Shown in pieces: positions 32,560 through 39,215 of a stretch of DNA of 58,748 bases. The DNA is from GCA-016700035 sp964454845 (lineage in GTDB: Bacteria > Patescibacteriota > Saccharimonadia > CAILAD01 > GCA-016700035), in NCBI GenBank assembly GCA_964454845.1, contig CAYVVS010000004.1, forward strand, positions 1 to 58,748. The letters run 5' to 3'. The first letter of the stretch is position 1; every line of letters starts with the position of its first letter. Made by a program: the position numbers and the translations under genes. The notes below the pieces were generated by a model that made no database searches, was not told the DNA's origin, and saw nothing but the letters and a program-made list of their open reading frames with translations.

Positions 32560-33462
32560 ATGAAATATTCACGCATTGATGACTTACTTAAAACTGAAAT
32601 AGATCTGAATGACACGCTAACACGATTTGGCCTTCAGAAGACTAAGAATAGATTTAGTGATGCGTATGGAGTACTGAGAAGGGTCCATACGAATCATAAG
32701 ACGGGTATACCCCAAAGCAAGGATGACCTCAGATTAAGGCCATTTGCGATACAAGACGTCTCTGAATTGAGTAAGATTCTTGATATAAAAATTAGTAAAA
32801 GTGATATGCCGACATTTAGAGGGAAGTTTATAAGGCTCATTAAAGGAACTCTAGACAGGAAAAGGGAGTCAACAGATAGTGACGCGAGGGACATACAGTT
32901 CGAATTGGTGCTACTTGCAGATCTTAAGAAAGCAGGAATAGATGCGCAGCTAGGAATTAATCACCCCGATATTGAGCTCAGATGCTCTGGTAGAAAGTAC
33001 GGAGTAGAAGCGAAGAGACTATATTCCGACAATAGAAGAGCAGTTGAAAGAAATACTGAACGAGCTGCTTCGCAGATTAGCAGCTTTTATTTAACCAATG
33101 ATAATACGCGCCGAGGCCTAGTAGCTTTGGCTCTTGAAAGGTACTACAACAAAGGGGAGAGGTTTTTACAGAGTAAGAGCGAGAAAGACGCTAGAATCTT
33201 CTTAAGAAATCAGATAGAAGACTTTGTTAAGAGTAATGATCGACTCTGGAATGATATTAAAGTTATGAAAGATCCCAGAATATGGGTGCTAGTGTATTTG
33301 ACTACTACTGCAGTTCTTGATGACGAAGAGGCATATGCGCATGCAACACATGTTACTTTTACGAACGGGATAGACTCTCCAAGGCTAAAGCAATTTAAAC
33401 GAGATCTTACACGGGATGTGATTATGCCAATTACGACTAACTTATTGAATGATAATAATTGA
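32560..33462 (+). CDS. PD-(D/E)XK superfamily nuclease, island cargo
   Basis: A 300-residue protein. The core of a restriction-like nuclease is visible: Glu115 in DIQFELVLL, Asp137 in HPDIEL, then Glu150-x-Lys152 in YGVEAKRLY, and a Gln/Ser helix (ASQIS, near 172). The residues before 110 are helical and unrelated to known families I can name, and a basic C-terminal part follows (KQFKRDLTRD). I assign no target. No methylase is nearby, so it is not a plain restriction-modification pair; defence, plasmid maintenance or element-coded cleavage are open (inference). AGA/AGG/ATA codons dominate. Confidence 0.75.
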   Translation: MKYSRIDDLLKTEIDLNDTLTRFGLQKTKNRFSDAYGVLRRVHTNHKTGIPQSKDDLRLRPFAIQDVSELSKILDIKISKSDMPTFRGKFIRLIKGTLDRKRESTDSDARDIQFELVLLADLKKAGIDAQLGINHPDIELRCSGRKYGVEAKRLYSDNRRAVERNTERAASQISSFYLTNDNTRRGLVALALERYYNKGERFLQSKSEKDARIFLRNQIEDFVKSNDRLWNDIKVMKDPRIWVLVYLTTTAVLDDEEAYAHATHVTFTNGIDSPRLKQFKRDLTRDVIMPITTNLLNDNN

Positions 33463-33482
33463 ATAGTCGAAAGTCGTAATTA

Positions 33483-33857
33483 TTAATATGCTTTATCATT
33501 AACTTTATCAGATGATACATCTTCTTTGTCCTTCACGATTACCAGATTAACCGGATGAATTGACTCATTGTCCTCCATAGGATTGTTGGGGCTGATTCCA
33601 TAACCATATTTAGCTAGTATGTCGAAGGCTTTCAGATTACCTTGTGCAGCAAGAGAAATTAAACTTACGATTATGGCTTTAACTGGTATTTCTCCTGATC
33701 GGATACCGTCAATTACTAAAGAGTCATCATTGATCAGTTCATGTATCCATGTGCGTAAATTTTTTGATCCCTTGGGTCTTCCTGCAGGGTTGCCTGATTG
33801 TCCCTGGCGCCATTTATACTGCTGCAGGTGGTCGAAATGAGGGTTATGATTGCTCAT
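33483..33857 (-). CDS. DUF5681-domain phage-type protein
   Basis: A 124-residue protein with the DUF5681 signature KWRQGQSGNPAGRPKGSKNL at residues 15-34. Such proteins are common in prophages, often near terminase genes, and may act like small terminase subunits. Its ATG overlaps the stop of the small gene before it (ATGA), so the two are translationally coupled. It shows that the island has phage ancestry. No large terminase or capsid gene is in the window. Confidence 0.8.
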   Translation of the reverse strand: MSNHNPHFDHLQQYKWRQGQSGNPAGRPKGSKNLRTWIHELINDDSLVIDGIRSGEIPVKAIIVSLISLAAQGNLKAFDILAKYGYGISPNNPMEDNESIHPVNLVIVKDKEDVSSDKVNDKAY

Positions 33858-34024
33858 TGGCTGTTAAATGCTTGTTGATTATCAGCAGCAACGGGGAATA
33901 GATCATGTTTTGTTCTATTCCCCTGTGGCGAAGTTCTTGTATCTGGCATCAATCTAGAAAGACTAACTAAGGTCTCTAAGTCTTCATAGAAATGGTTCCA
34001 AAACTTTCGTATTTGGTTCACCAT
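33854..34024 (-). CDS. 56-residue protein coupled to the DUF5681 gene
   Basis: A short unannotated gene with product MVNQIRKFWNHFYEDLETLV at its start and ending QAFNSQ. Its stop TGA overlaps the ATG of the DUF5681 gene by the sequence ATGA, the strongest support for it being real. The N-terminal half is an amphipathic helix and the rest is polar. A hairpin with inverted ATGAAAAA/TTTTTCAT arms surrounds its start, so expression may be controlled there. Function unknown. Confidence 0.6.
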   Translation of the reverse strand: MVNQIRKFWNHFYEDLETLVSLSRLMPDTRTSPQGNRTKHDLFPVAADNQQAFNSQ

Positions 34025-34061
34025 GAAAAACGTCCAAGCTCGTCTTGGGCTTTTTTCATGG
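34021..34061. repeat. Inverted repeat hairpin at the 56-residue gene start
   Basis: CCATGAAAAA (34021-34030) pairs with TTTTTTCATGG (34051-34061), and CCAAG (34034-34038) with CTTGG (34044-34048). On the + strand it ends in GCTTTTTTC, like an intrinsic terminator. Confidence 0.65.
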
Positions 34062-34292
34062 TAGTTTTCTAGTCCTTCAAGTGACCCTGAGCCTATGGAG
34101 CCTTACAATAGCGTAGAAGACTATACGCTTACATCGGAGCAGCAAAACAATTTCTATAACCTCTGTAGTCCGGGCGTCCTATAGGTATGACGGGGGTACT
34201 TTGCGATGATAAAGGCATAGTTCTCTTGCTTGTATCTTTACAGCCCCGGTCATACTGTTATAAAAAGCATTTCTAAAGTATAGGATGGGTTT
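34062..34292. other. Non-coding part of the island before the coiled-coil gene
   Basis: No ORF is supported. Two dyads are seen: AGCGTA/TACGCT near 34115-34137, and GTATGACGGGG against CCCCGGTCATAC about 46 bases apart (near 34187-34256). These could be control or recombination sites; nothing here resembles the tRNA. Confidence 0.5.
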
Positions 34293-35663
34293 TTGAAGGG
34301 GAATAAAGAGCAGGACATAGGAATTGAGATAGCACAGAAGCTCAAGAGTATTAGAGCTAATTTTACGCGTTCTAATACCATTCTTAGAGATCTGGAAAGC
34401 TATTATAGGAAGTTCGATAAGCTTCGTGGAAGGATGCAGGATAAGCAGAACGGCTTGGCTGCTAGTCTCGCAACGTCTACCTCAAGAAAAACTGAAATCA
34501 ACAACCTTGCAACCGAAGCGCAGAAAAAGCTTTCCGAGCTTGAAGGTATAGTTTCCGATTCTGAGCATCAAGTTGAAGATCTAGCCAGGCAGTATGCAGG
34601 CTTTAGGGATCTGGCTGCCCAGGTGTTTGATCCCGATAATGGTTTACAAGCGCTATTTGATACTGCGAAAGATCTTAATAGACGGATTGCCCAATATGAT
34701 GCCACCTTGGCAGAGACCGTATCAAAGGGGGGTCAACATTTTGAGAAGTTAGATGAACTATCAGCCTCGGCAAAAACATCATTTGATGACTTTGGGAAGC
34801 TTCTTGAGGCAATAAATGATGCAGATACAGGTATGGAAGCTCAACTCAAGAAAGCCTCTGACAATGCCGCAGAAACAGCTGGAATAAAACTGAAGGCCGA
34901 GGGAGAACTCGTCTCCGTTATATCTCTTAAGGAACGTAGTGAAGAGCTGGCAAAGGAGGCCTTAGGCGCCAAAGAGGCTACTGACAAGCTGCACAAAGAG
35001 AGCACGATTCTTACTAACGATATTCGAAATAACCTAGGCCTTTCTTCTTCAGAGAGTCTATCTGAATCTTTTAGGAATAGGACCAACGCGCTCAATAGCT
35101 CACTTAAATGGTGGGCTGGGGCTGTTGCTGTTTCAGTTCTTCTCCTTATCTGTGCAGTAACGTTTATCTTCTGGGTAATGTTCATCAAGGATGGCGGCTC
35201 AGCAGGAGCTATCGACCGCATAAACCAAGGTCCTACAATTGGTGCAATTCTGGCTAAAACTTTGTTTACCTCTCCGCTAATCTTTGCGGTTTTCTTCAGT
35301 GCATCAAATTATAGTCACGTCCGCGATCTTCGCGATAAATACGCTTTTAAAGAGACTGTCTCAAAGAGCTTCCAGGCCTACGTCAAGTTGCTGCGTGCAG
35401 AATTTGAGTCTGATGAGTCCGATATAGATAAGCTTAATAAATATAAGGAAGCAAGAAGGGCGTTTGCTCACGAGAAAATGGACATGATCTACCGAGAGCC
35501 TTCATCTCAAGCTAAGCGGAAGAAGTATAATATAGGCATCAATAGGGTATTTCAAGTTACTTTAGAGGATGAAGACCTCAGTCACGTTGGCGAAAAAGTT
35601 GTCGAAGCCGTCGCAGGTACTGCCGAAGAAAAGTTAAAGAAAGACGTTAAAAAGCCAAAATGA
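34293..35663 (+). CDS. Coiled-coil protein with two transmembrane helices, island cargo
   Basis: A 456-residue protein. Residues ~20-265 are long heptad-rich helices (for example KLSELEGIVSDSEHQVEDLA) without recognised domains. Two TM helices follow (about 274-298 and 312-332), and a C-terminal helical domain NYSHVRDLRDKYAFKETVSK, then basic EKMDMIYREP and KKPK. Such coiled-coil-2TM proteins with a conserved ...LRDKYAFKE... helix occur in bacterial defence-type islands, but I cannot name a family with certainty. It starts at TTG after AGGATGGG. It may be a membrane-acting effector (inference). Confidence 0.65.
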   Translation: MKGNKEQDIGIEIAQKLKSIRANFTRSNTILRDLESYYRKFDKLRGRMQDKQNGLAASLATSTSRKTEINNLATEAQKKLSELEGIVSDSEHQVEDLARQYAGFRDLAAQVFDPDNGLQALFDTAKDLNRRIAQYDATLAETVSKGGQHFEKLDELSASAKTSFDDFGKLLEAINDADTGMEAQLKKASDNAAETAGIKLKAEGELVSVISLKERSEELAKEALGAKEATDKLHKESTILTNDIRNNLGLSSSESLSESFRNRTNALNSSLKWWAGAVAVSVLLLICAVTFIFWVMFIKDGGSAGAIDRINQGPTIGAILAKTLFTSPLIFAVFFSASNYSHVRDLRDKYAFKETVSKSFQAYVKLLRAEFESDESDIDKLNKYKEARRAFAHEKMDMIYREPSSQAKRKKYNIGINRVFQVTLEDEDLSHVGEKVVEAVAGTAEEKLKKDVKKPK

Positions 35664-35921
35664 TCCTAGTAACGAGTAAGTCGTGAGCCTTAGCTGATTA
35701 TGTTTGAGTAGATTGAAATGCACTGCTCTGACTGGTGCCAGGGTCTCCAACCCCACGAACACAAGGGCCTACTCTCTCTAAAGCACTCCAGGAGAGCACA
35801 CCCCTACAGATAGTTTTTCAACCTTCTGTAGCCTGGTTCGCCAAAGCAAGCGTCGGAGCCAGTCCACGACTCTTGCATTGAGAAGTAAACATTTCGTGAA
35901 TAAAGAAAAATGACCCCGGTG
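35664..35921. other. Region between island and GC-rich cassette
   Basis: No gene is supported. Dyads are seen: CTGGTGCCAG, CTACAGA...TCTGTAG (near 35810-35842) and CTCTC...GAGAG. The right border of the island may lie here, but I see no second copy of the tRNA end. Confidence 0.4.
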
Positions 35922-35943
35922 CCGGACCCCCGAAGGGGTCCGG
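35922..35943 (-). terminator. Hairpin terminator of the GC-rich gene
   Basis: A 9-bp perfect GC stem closed on the minus strand by a TTCG loop. A minus-strand T run follows after about 12 bases. Confidence 0.7.
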
Positions 35944-35959
35944 TCCGTAGGTCGTGGCG

Positions 35960-36283
35960 TCAGCCGAGGCGACGCTGGCCGTTCACCAGCACCGACTGGA
36001 CGTCGCCGGAGCTGCCTCCGCTCACGCGGACCGGCTCTCCCAAGCGGAAGATCCGGTCGAGGCGCGTGGTCATCACGTCGCGAGTGGTCTGACCGAACTT
36101 GCGGCTGTTGGTCACGACGGCGACGCCGATGACCTGATGCTCGATCACCCGACGGCCCTTGGCCAGGACGAAGTCCCAGCGTGAGTTCTTGGTGATCACG
36201 GTGATGACATCCCCGTCCTCGAGTGTGCCGAGGTCGAGCATGGTTGTGGTCCGGTTTCCCGGAGCCATTCGGGTACTGGTCAT
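35960..36283 (-). CDS. GC-rich cassette protein, unknown
   Basis: A 107-residue protein with strong C/G third positions (gtc, acc, ctg, cgg) unlike its surroundings. The middle (LGTLEDGDVITVITKNSRWD, then FVLAKGRRVIEHQVIGV) has a small beta-barrel-like pattern and is rich in Arg, Val and Thr; nucleic-acid binding is possible, not shown. AGGAGC lies four bases before the ATG at 36283. A strong promoter (TTGACA 36378-36383, 18 bases, TATAAT 36354-36359, minus strand) gives a leader of about 65 bases with the palindrome CCGATCCGATCGG. It forms a single-gene unit. Confidence 0.75.
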   Translation of the reverse strand: MTSTRMAPGNRTTTMLDLGTLEDGDVITVITKNSRWDFVLAKGRRVIEHQVIGVAVVTNSRKFGQTTRDVMTTRLDRIFRLGEPVRVSGGSSGDVQSVLVNGQRRLG

Positions 36284-36353
36284 TGGAGCTCCTTGTCCAA
36301 TATGATACCGATCGGATCGGCATCTGCCTTTGCCGTGTGCAAAGATAAGCATT

Positions 36354-36383
36354 ATTATAACACATATTAATGTTTTTTGTCAA
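36354..36383 (-). promoter_or_regulatory. Promoter of the 107-residue cassette gene
   Basis: Minus strand TTGACA (36378-36383), 18-base spacer and TATAAT (36354-36359), near consensus. Confidence 0.85.
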
Positions 36384-36394
36384 TTTCTTAATTA

Positions 36395-36423
36395 TTGCCA
36401 ATTCGTAACATTTATGATTAAAT
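36395..36423 (+). promoter_or_regulatory. Promoter of the 122-residue cassette gene
   Basis: TTGCCA (36395-36400), 17 bases and TTAAAT (36418-36423), only 12 bases from the divergent promoter. A ribosome site GGAGAAG follows at 36448. Confidence 0.6.
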
Positions 36424-36458
36424 ATGCAGTACTTAATCTCGACAGACGGAGAAGTACC

Positions 36459-36827
36459 TTGTTCATAACGCCTGATGAAGTCGAAATCCTGGTGGTAGTG
36501 ATGGATTCCACGGCACCCGAAGAGATGGTTAAGGAGATGCTGAGCGAGTTCAGATTCAACCGAGTAGTCGACATAACCAAGCTTCTGCAGAAGGTCGAAA
36601 AGAAGCTCTTTCCGCAACTTGAGCGGGGTAGGATCAGCTTCCTGACACGTATTCAGCTCAGTATCGCCATGAGCAAGGCAGTACACCGGACGACCGGCTT
36701 CATACAGGATGTTGGCGAGAAAACCCGCGTGATCGTAATTGCGCCTCCCTACATCGACCGAATGAGTCTTGGAGAAAACCTCTCGATGACGTGCAAGAGG
36801 CACATAGGAGTCTTAGGCCAGGACTGA
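36459..36827 (+). CDS. GC-rich cassette protein, unknown
   Basis: A 122-residue mixed alpha/beta protein (FITPDEVEILVVVMDSTAP, then LSEFRFNRVVDITKLLQKVE and GEKTRVIVIAPPYIDRMS). I recognise no domain. The TTG start is set by GGAGAAG at correct spacing; upstream ATGs lie before the predicted transcription start. C/G-rich third positions (atc, gtc, ctg, acc) set it apart from flanking genes. It has its own promoter and terminator, and is divergent from the other GC-rich gene. Confidence 0.65.
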   Translation: MFITPDEVEILVVVMDSTAPEEMVKEMLSEFRFNRVVDITKLLQKVEKKLFPQLERGRISFLTRIQLSIAMSKAVHRTTGFIQDVGEKTRVIVIAPPYIDRMSLGENLSMTCKRHIGVLGQD

Positions 36828-36835
36828 TGACCGCC

Positions 36836-36864
36836 CCGGCTTTTACGAGCCGGCTTTTTATTTA
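36836..36864 (+). terminator. Terminator of the 122-residue cassette gene
   Basis: CCGGCT/AGCCGG stem with a 6-base loop followed by TTTTTATTT. It overlaps the stop of convergent trhO. Confidence 0.9.
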
Positions 36865-37736
36865 CTAGTAGCTTTTACGCACTTCGCGCACGTTGCGGTC
36901 TCTGCGCAGTTTTCGCACACCAACACTAAGTCATTACAGCTTACGTTGTCGCAATTAATATACCGACTAGTCTTGCCGCCACAGTGGCTACATTCGCCAA
37001 TATCGACCGACTTATCGCTAAAACGCTGTTCCATGCGGCCGTCAAAAATGTAGAGTGAGCCTTCCCAAGCACCCTCATCACCATATTTTTCGCCGTATTT
37101 CACGATTCCGCCATCAACCTGATACACCTCATTAAAACCACGATTTTTCATGAGAGCCGAAAGAATCTCGCAGCGCACACCACCAGTACAATAGGTAACA
37201 ACTGGTTTATCTTTGAGACCTTCATACTTATTTGACTCAATTTCTTTCACGAAATCGTGCGTGGTACGGGTTTTTGGCACAACCGCGTCTTTAAAGCGGC
37301 CAACAGCTGCTTCGTACGCATTACGGCCATCAAAAAAGACCACGTCATCTCCACGCTCCTCGAGTAGTTTATGCAGCGCCTCCGGCTTGAGATGCTTGCC
37401 ACCGCCAACTACGCCGCTCTCATTAACCTGAACTTCTTCAGGTACACCAAAAGCCACAAGCTCTGGCTTAACCTTCACGCTAAGGCGAGGGAACTCATTG
37501 CCGCTGCTATCACTCCATTTATACGTGATACCACGAAAAATCGCCGAGCGGTTCATCTCGCGCTTATATTCTTTGAGATCTTCTAGGTCACCACCCAGCG
37601 TGCCATTAATACCGTGTTGACTAACAATTATTCGACCCTTGAGATTGAGGCGGCGACACAGCTCGCGCTGCCAGCGCATCGCCATCGTTGGATCTTGCAC
37701 TGGCACAAATTTATAATAGAGAATAACTTTTTTCAT
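36858..37736 (-). CDS. trhO: tRNA uridine(34) hydroxylase TrhO (rhodanese family)
   Basis: A 292-residue enzyme that hydroxylates uridine 34 of certain tRNAs. N-terminal acylphosphatase-like domain (LYYKFVPVQDPTMAMRWQRE), central rhodanese domain (VVFFDGRNAYEAAVGRFKDA, catalytic Cys in YCTGGVRCE) and C-terminal Cys clusters (CSHCGG, CDNVSCND, CENC, CAKC) match TrhO/YceA. I start at MKKVILYYKF (37736), since the longer reading adds sequence beyond the family's usual N terminus. TATAAT lies nine bases before the ATG, so any leader is at most a few bases. Confidence 0.93.
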   Translation of the reverse strand: MKKVILYYKFVPVQDPTMAMRWQRELCRRLNLKGRIIVSQHGINGTLGGDLEDLKEYKREMNRSAIFRGITYKWSDSSGNEFPRLSVKVKPELVAFGVPEEVQVNESGVVGGGKHLKPEALHKLLEERGDDVVFFDGRNAYEAAVGRFKDAVVPKTRTTHDFVKEIESNKYEGLKDKPVVTYCTGGVRCEILSALMKNRGFNEVYQVDGGIVKYGEKYGDEGAWEGSLYIFDGRMEQRFSDKSVDIGECSHCGGKTSRYINCDNVSCNDLVLVCENCAETATCAKCVKATSK

Positions 37737-37777
37737 CAGGGCAACATTATAGCTTAAAAACCTGCTAGGATACAGAT

Positions 37778-38479
37778 ATGATACGTATTCGCACAGCATC
37801 CGAACGAGGCCAGTTTGACCATGGCTGGCTCAAAACCGCGCACACATTTTCGTTTGCCGGCTACTATGACCCAGATCACATGGGCTTCTCGGCATTGCGG
37901 GTGATTAACGAAGATCATATTGCCGGCGGTGGTGGCTTTCCGACGCACGGACATCGAGATATGGAAATAATAACCTACATCATTCAAGGCGAGTTGGCGC
38001 ACAAGGACAGTATGGGTAATGAAGCCACAATTCAGGCTGGGGAAGTGCAATACATGACGGCCGGGAGCGGCGTGATGCACAGCGAATACAATGCCTCAAA
38101 AACTGAGCCCGTACATCTGTTACAAATTTGGCTGGAGGCCGACGAAGCCAATCGCAAACCGGGGTATGCGCAACAAAAGTTCGAGCGCAACAATAAGCTC
38201 AACACGCTATGTGCAATCGCAACGCCAACCGGAGAGGCAGGCAGTATGAAGGCGCATCAATCCGTTTCGCTCTTTGCCTCGGTATTGGAAGACGGGAAAG
38301 AAATTGGCTACGAATCAGCTTCAGGTCGCTGCCAGTGGGTGCAGATAATTAGTGGAAAAATGAGTGTTAACGGCTCTGATCTAGTAGCGGGAGACGGGGC
38401 GGCCATTACAGAAGAGGCAAAGCTTACAGTATCCGCCAGCAAAACTGCTGAATTTTTACTTTTCGATTTGCCTAAATAG
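37778..38479 (+). CDS. Pirin family protein
   Basis: A 233-residue bicupin. Signature: FPTHGHRDMEIITYIIQG (metal His pair), MHSEYN (His/Glu) and AHTFSFAGYY. The function may be quercetin dioxygenase-like or regulatory. TAGGAT (37766-37771) is six bases before the ATG, so it is leaderless. It converges with the Crp/Fnr gene behind it. Confidence 0.93.
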   Translation: MIRIRTASERGQFDHGWLKTAHTFSFAGYYDPDHMGFSALRVINEDHIAGGGGFPTHGHRDMEIITYIIQGELAHKDSMGNEATIQAGEVQYMTAGSGVMHSEYNASKTEPVHLLQIWLEADEANRKPGYAQQKFERNNKLNTLCAIATPTGEAGSMKAHQSVSLFASVLEDGKEIGYESASGRCQWVQIISGKMSVNGSDLVAGDGAAITEEAKLTVSASKTAEFLLFDLPK

Positions 38480-38481
38480 GA

Positions 38482-39144
38482 TTAATCGACGTCGGTCATC
38501 TCGCGGAGCTTAGCGAGATTAATTTCAAACCCAGATTTATGGTTACGGAATAGGCCAGATTTTGCTGGCTTGAGTACACCACGCTTAGTTAGCTGCCGTA
38601 CTTGCACCGTCATCGTCTCGCGCGTGGTGCCAACCATACTAGCAAGCTGAGCGTGCGAAAGCGTGAAGGGAAGCGTCACCGTGCCCTCAGAAAGCTCTTG
38701 TCCAAAGCGCTGCACCAAAAGAGCGAGCATATTCACGAGCTTAACATCTGCCTTGGCCTGCAAAATATTATCGAGCGTTTGCGCCAGCTCATCATTACGC
38801 GTCATAAGATAGCGCACCAGGCCAAATAACGCTGCAGAGTCTTTTTCGAGCTGCTTCTCGAGCGATTTTGCCTCAAGAATACGCACTTTACCATCGGTCA
38901 TTGCCTCGTAGTAATACCTGTGGGTAACTTCGTTAAACAGCGCCGCTTCTAAATTCATCACATCGCCCGGGCCGAGAATAGTAATGAGCTTTTCATCACC
39001 ATCATCGGCAATAGTGTAGGTCTTCACAAAGCCATCAGTAATAAAGAGAACATCCTCTCCAGCTTCCCCCTGATGCAGTAGGACATCGGTGCGTTTATAG
39101 TCCTGCTCCGGCTGATTCATGAAAAAGGCGCGCATATGTTTCAT
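38482..39144 (-). CDS. Crp/Fnr-family transcriptional regulator
   Basis: A 220-residue regulator: cyclic-nucleotide-type beta-roll (residues 20-110: GEDVLFITDGFVKTYTIADD, GPGDVMNLEAALF), a long helix and a C-terminal winged helix (LSHAQLASMVGTTRETMTVQ). There are no N-terminal Fe-S cysteines, so it is not an oxygen-sensing Fnr; the ligand is unknown. On the minus strand GATAAT lies six bases before the ATG (39144), supporting that start and a leaderless mRNA. Confidence 0.93.
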   Translation of the reverse strand: MKHMRAFFMNQPEQDYKRTDVLLHQGEAGEDVLFITDGFVKTYTIADDGDEKLITILGPGDVMNLEAALFNEVTHRYYYEAMTDGKVRILEAKSLEKQLEKDSAALFGLVRYLMTRNDELAQTLDNILQAKADVKLVNMLALLVQRFGQELSEGTVTLPFTLSHAQLASMVGTTRETMTVQVRQLTKRGVLKPAKSGLFRNHKSGFEINLAKLREMTDVD

Positions 39145-39215
39145 GCTGGCATTATCTCATTAAATATAGGCTTCACGCTAGGCAAACACGAAAATTAGCC
39201 GTACAATTAACATCT

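Larger units (their letters stand above)
30176..35663. mobile_element. Mobile island integrated at tRNA-Glu by a serine recombinase
   Basis: The left edge is the tRNA-Glu gene; the recombinase ends inside it. The cargo comprises a hidden 57-residue gene, a secreted small protein, a PD-(D/E)XK nuclease, a DUF5681 phage-type protein with a hidden partner and a coiled-coil/two-TM protein. Codon use in the cargo is richer in AGA, AGG and ATA than in the housekeeping genes. The right edge is not found: I see no clear second copy of the tRNA end up to 35.9 kb, and the end given is the last island-like gene. Confidence 0.65.

Noticed and set aside
32560..33462. Restriction-modification system
   Set aside because: The nuclease motif is present but no methyltransferase or specificity subunit is in the window.
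33946..33964. Possible right attachment site resembling tRNA-Glu (TCAATCTAGAAA)
   Set aside because: Only 11 of 12 bases match the tRNA anticodon arm and nothing flanking matches, so it is probably chance.
35664..35780. tRNA-like 3' end (GTTGGAGACCCTGGCACCA on the minus strand)
   Set aside because: No acceptor, D or anticodon arms can be folded around it.
35778..36803. Long minus-strand frame of 341 codons spanning the GC-rich cassettes
   Set aside because: It crosses two promoters and a terminator, and overlaps the better-supported 107- and 122-residue genes. The composition is Arg/Pro/His-rich, as expected from shadow reading of GC-rich DNA.
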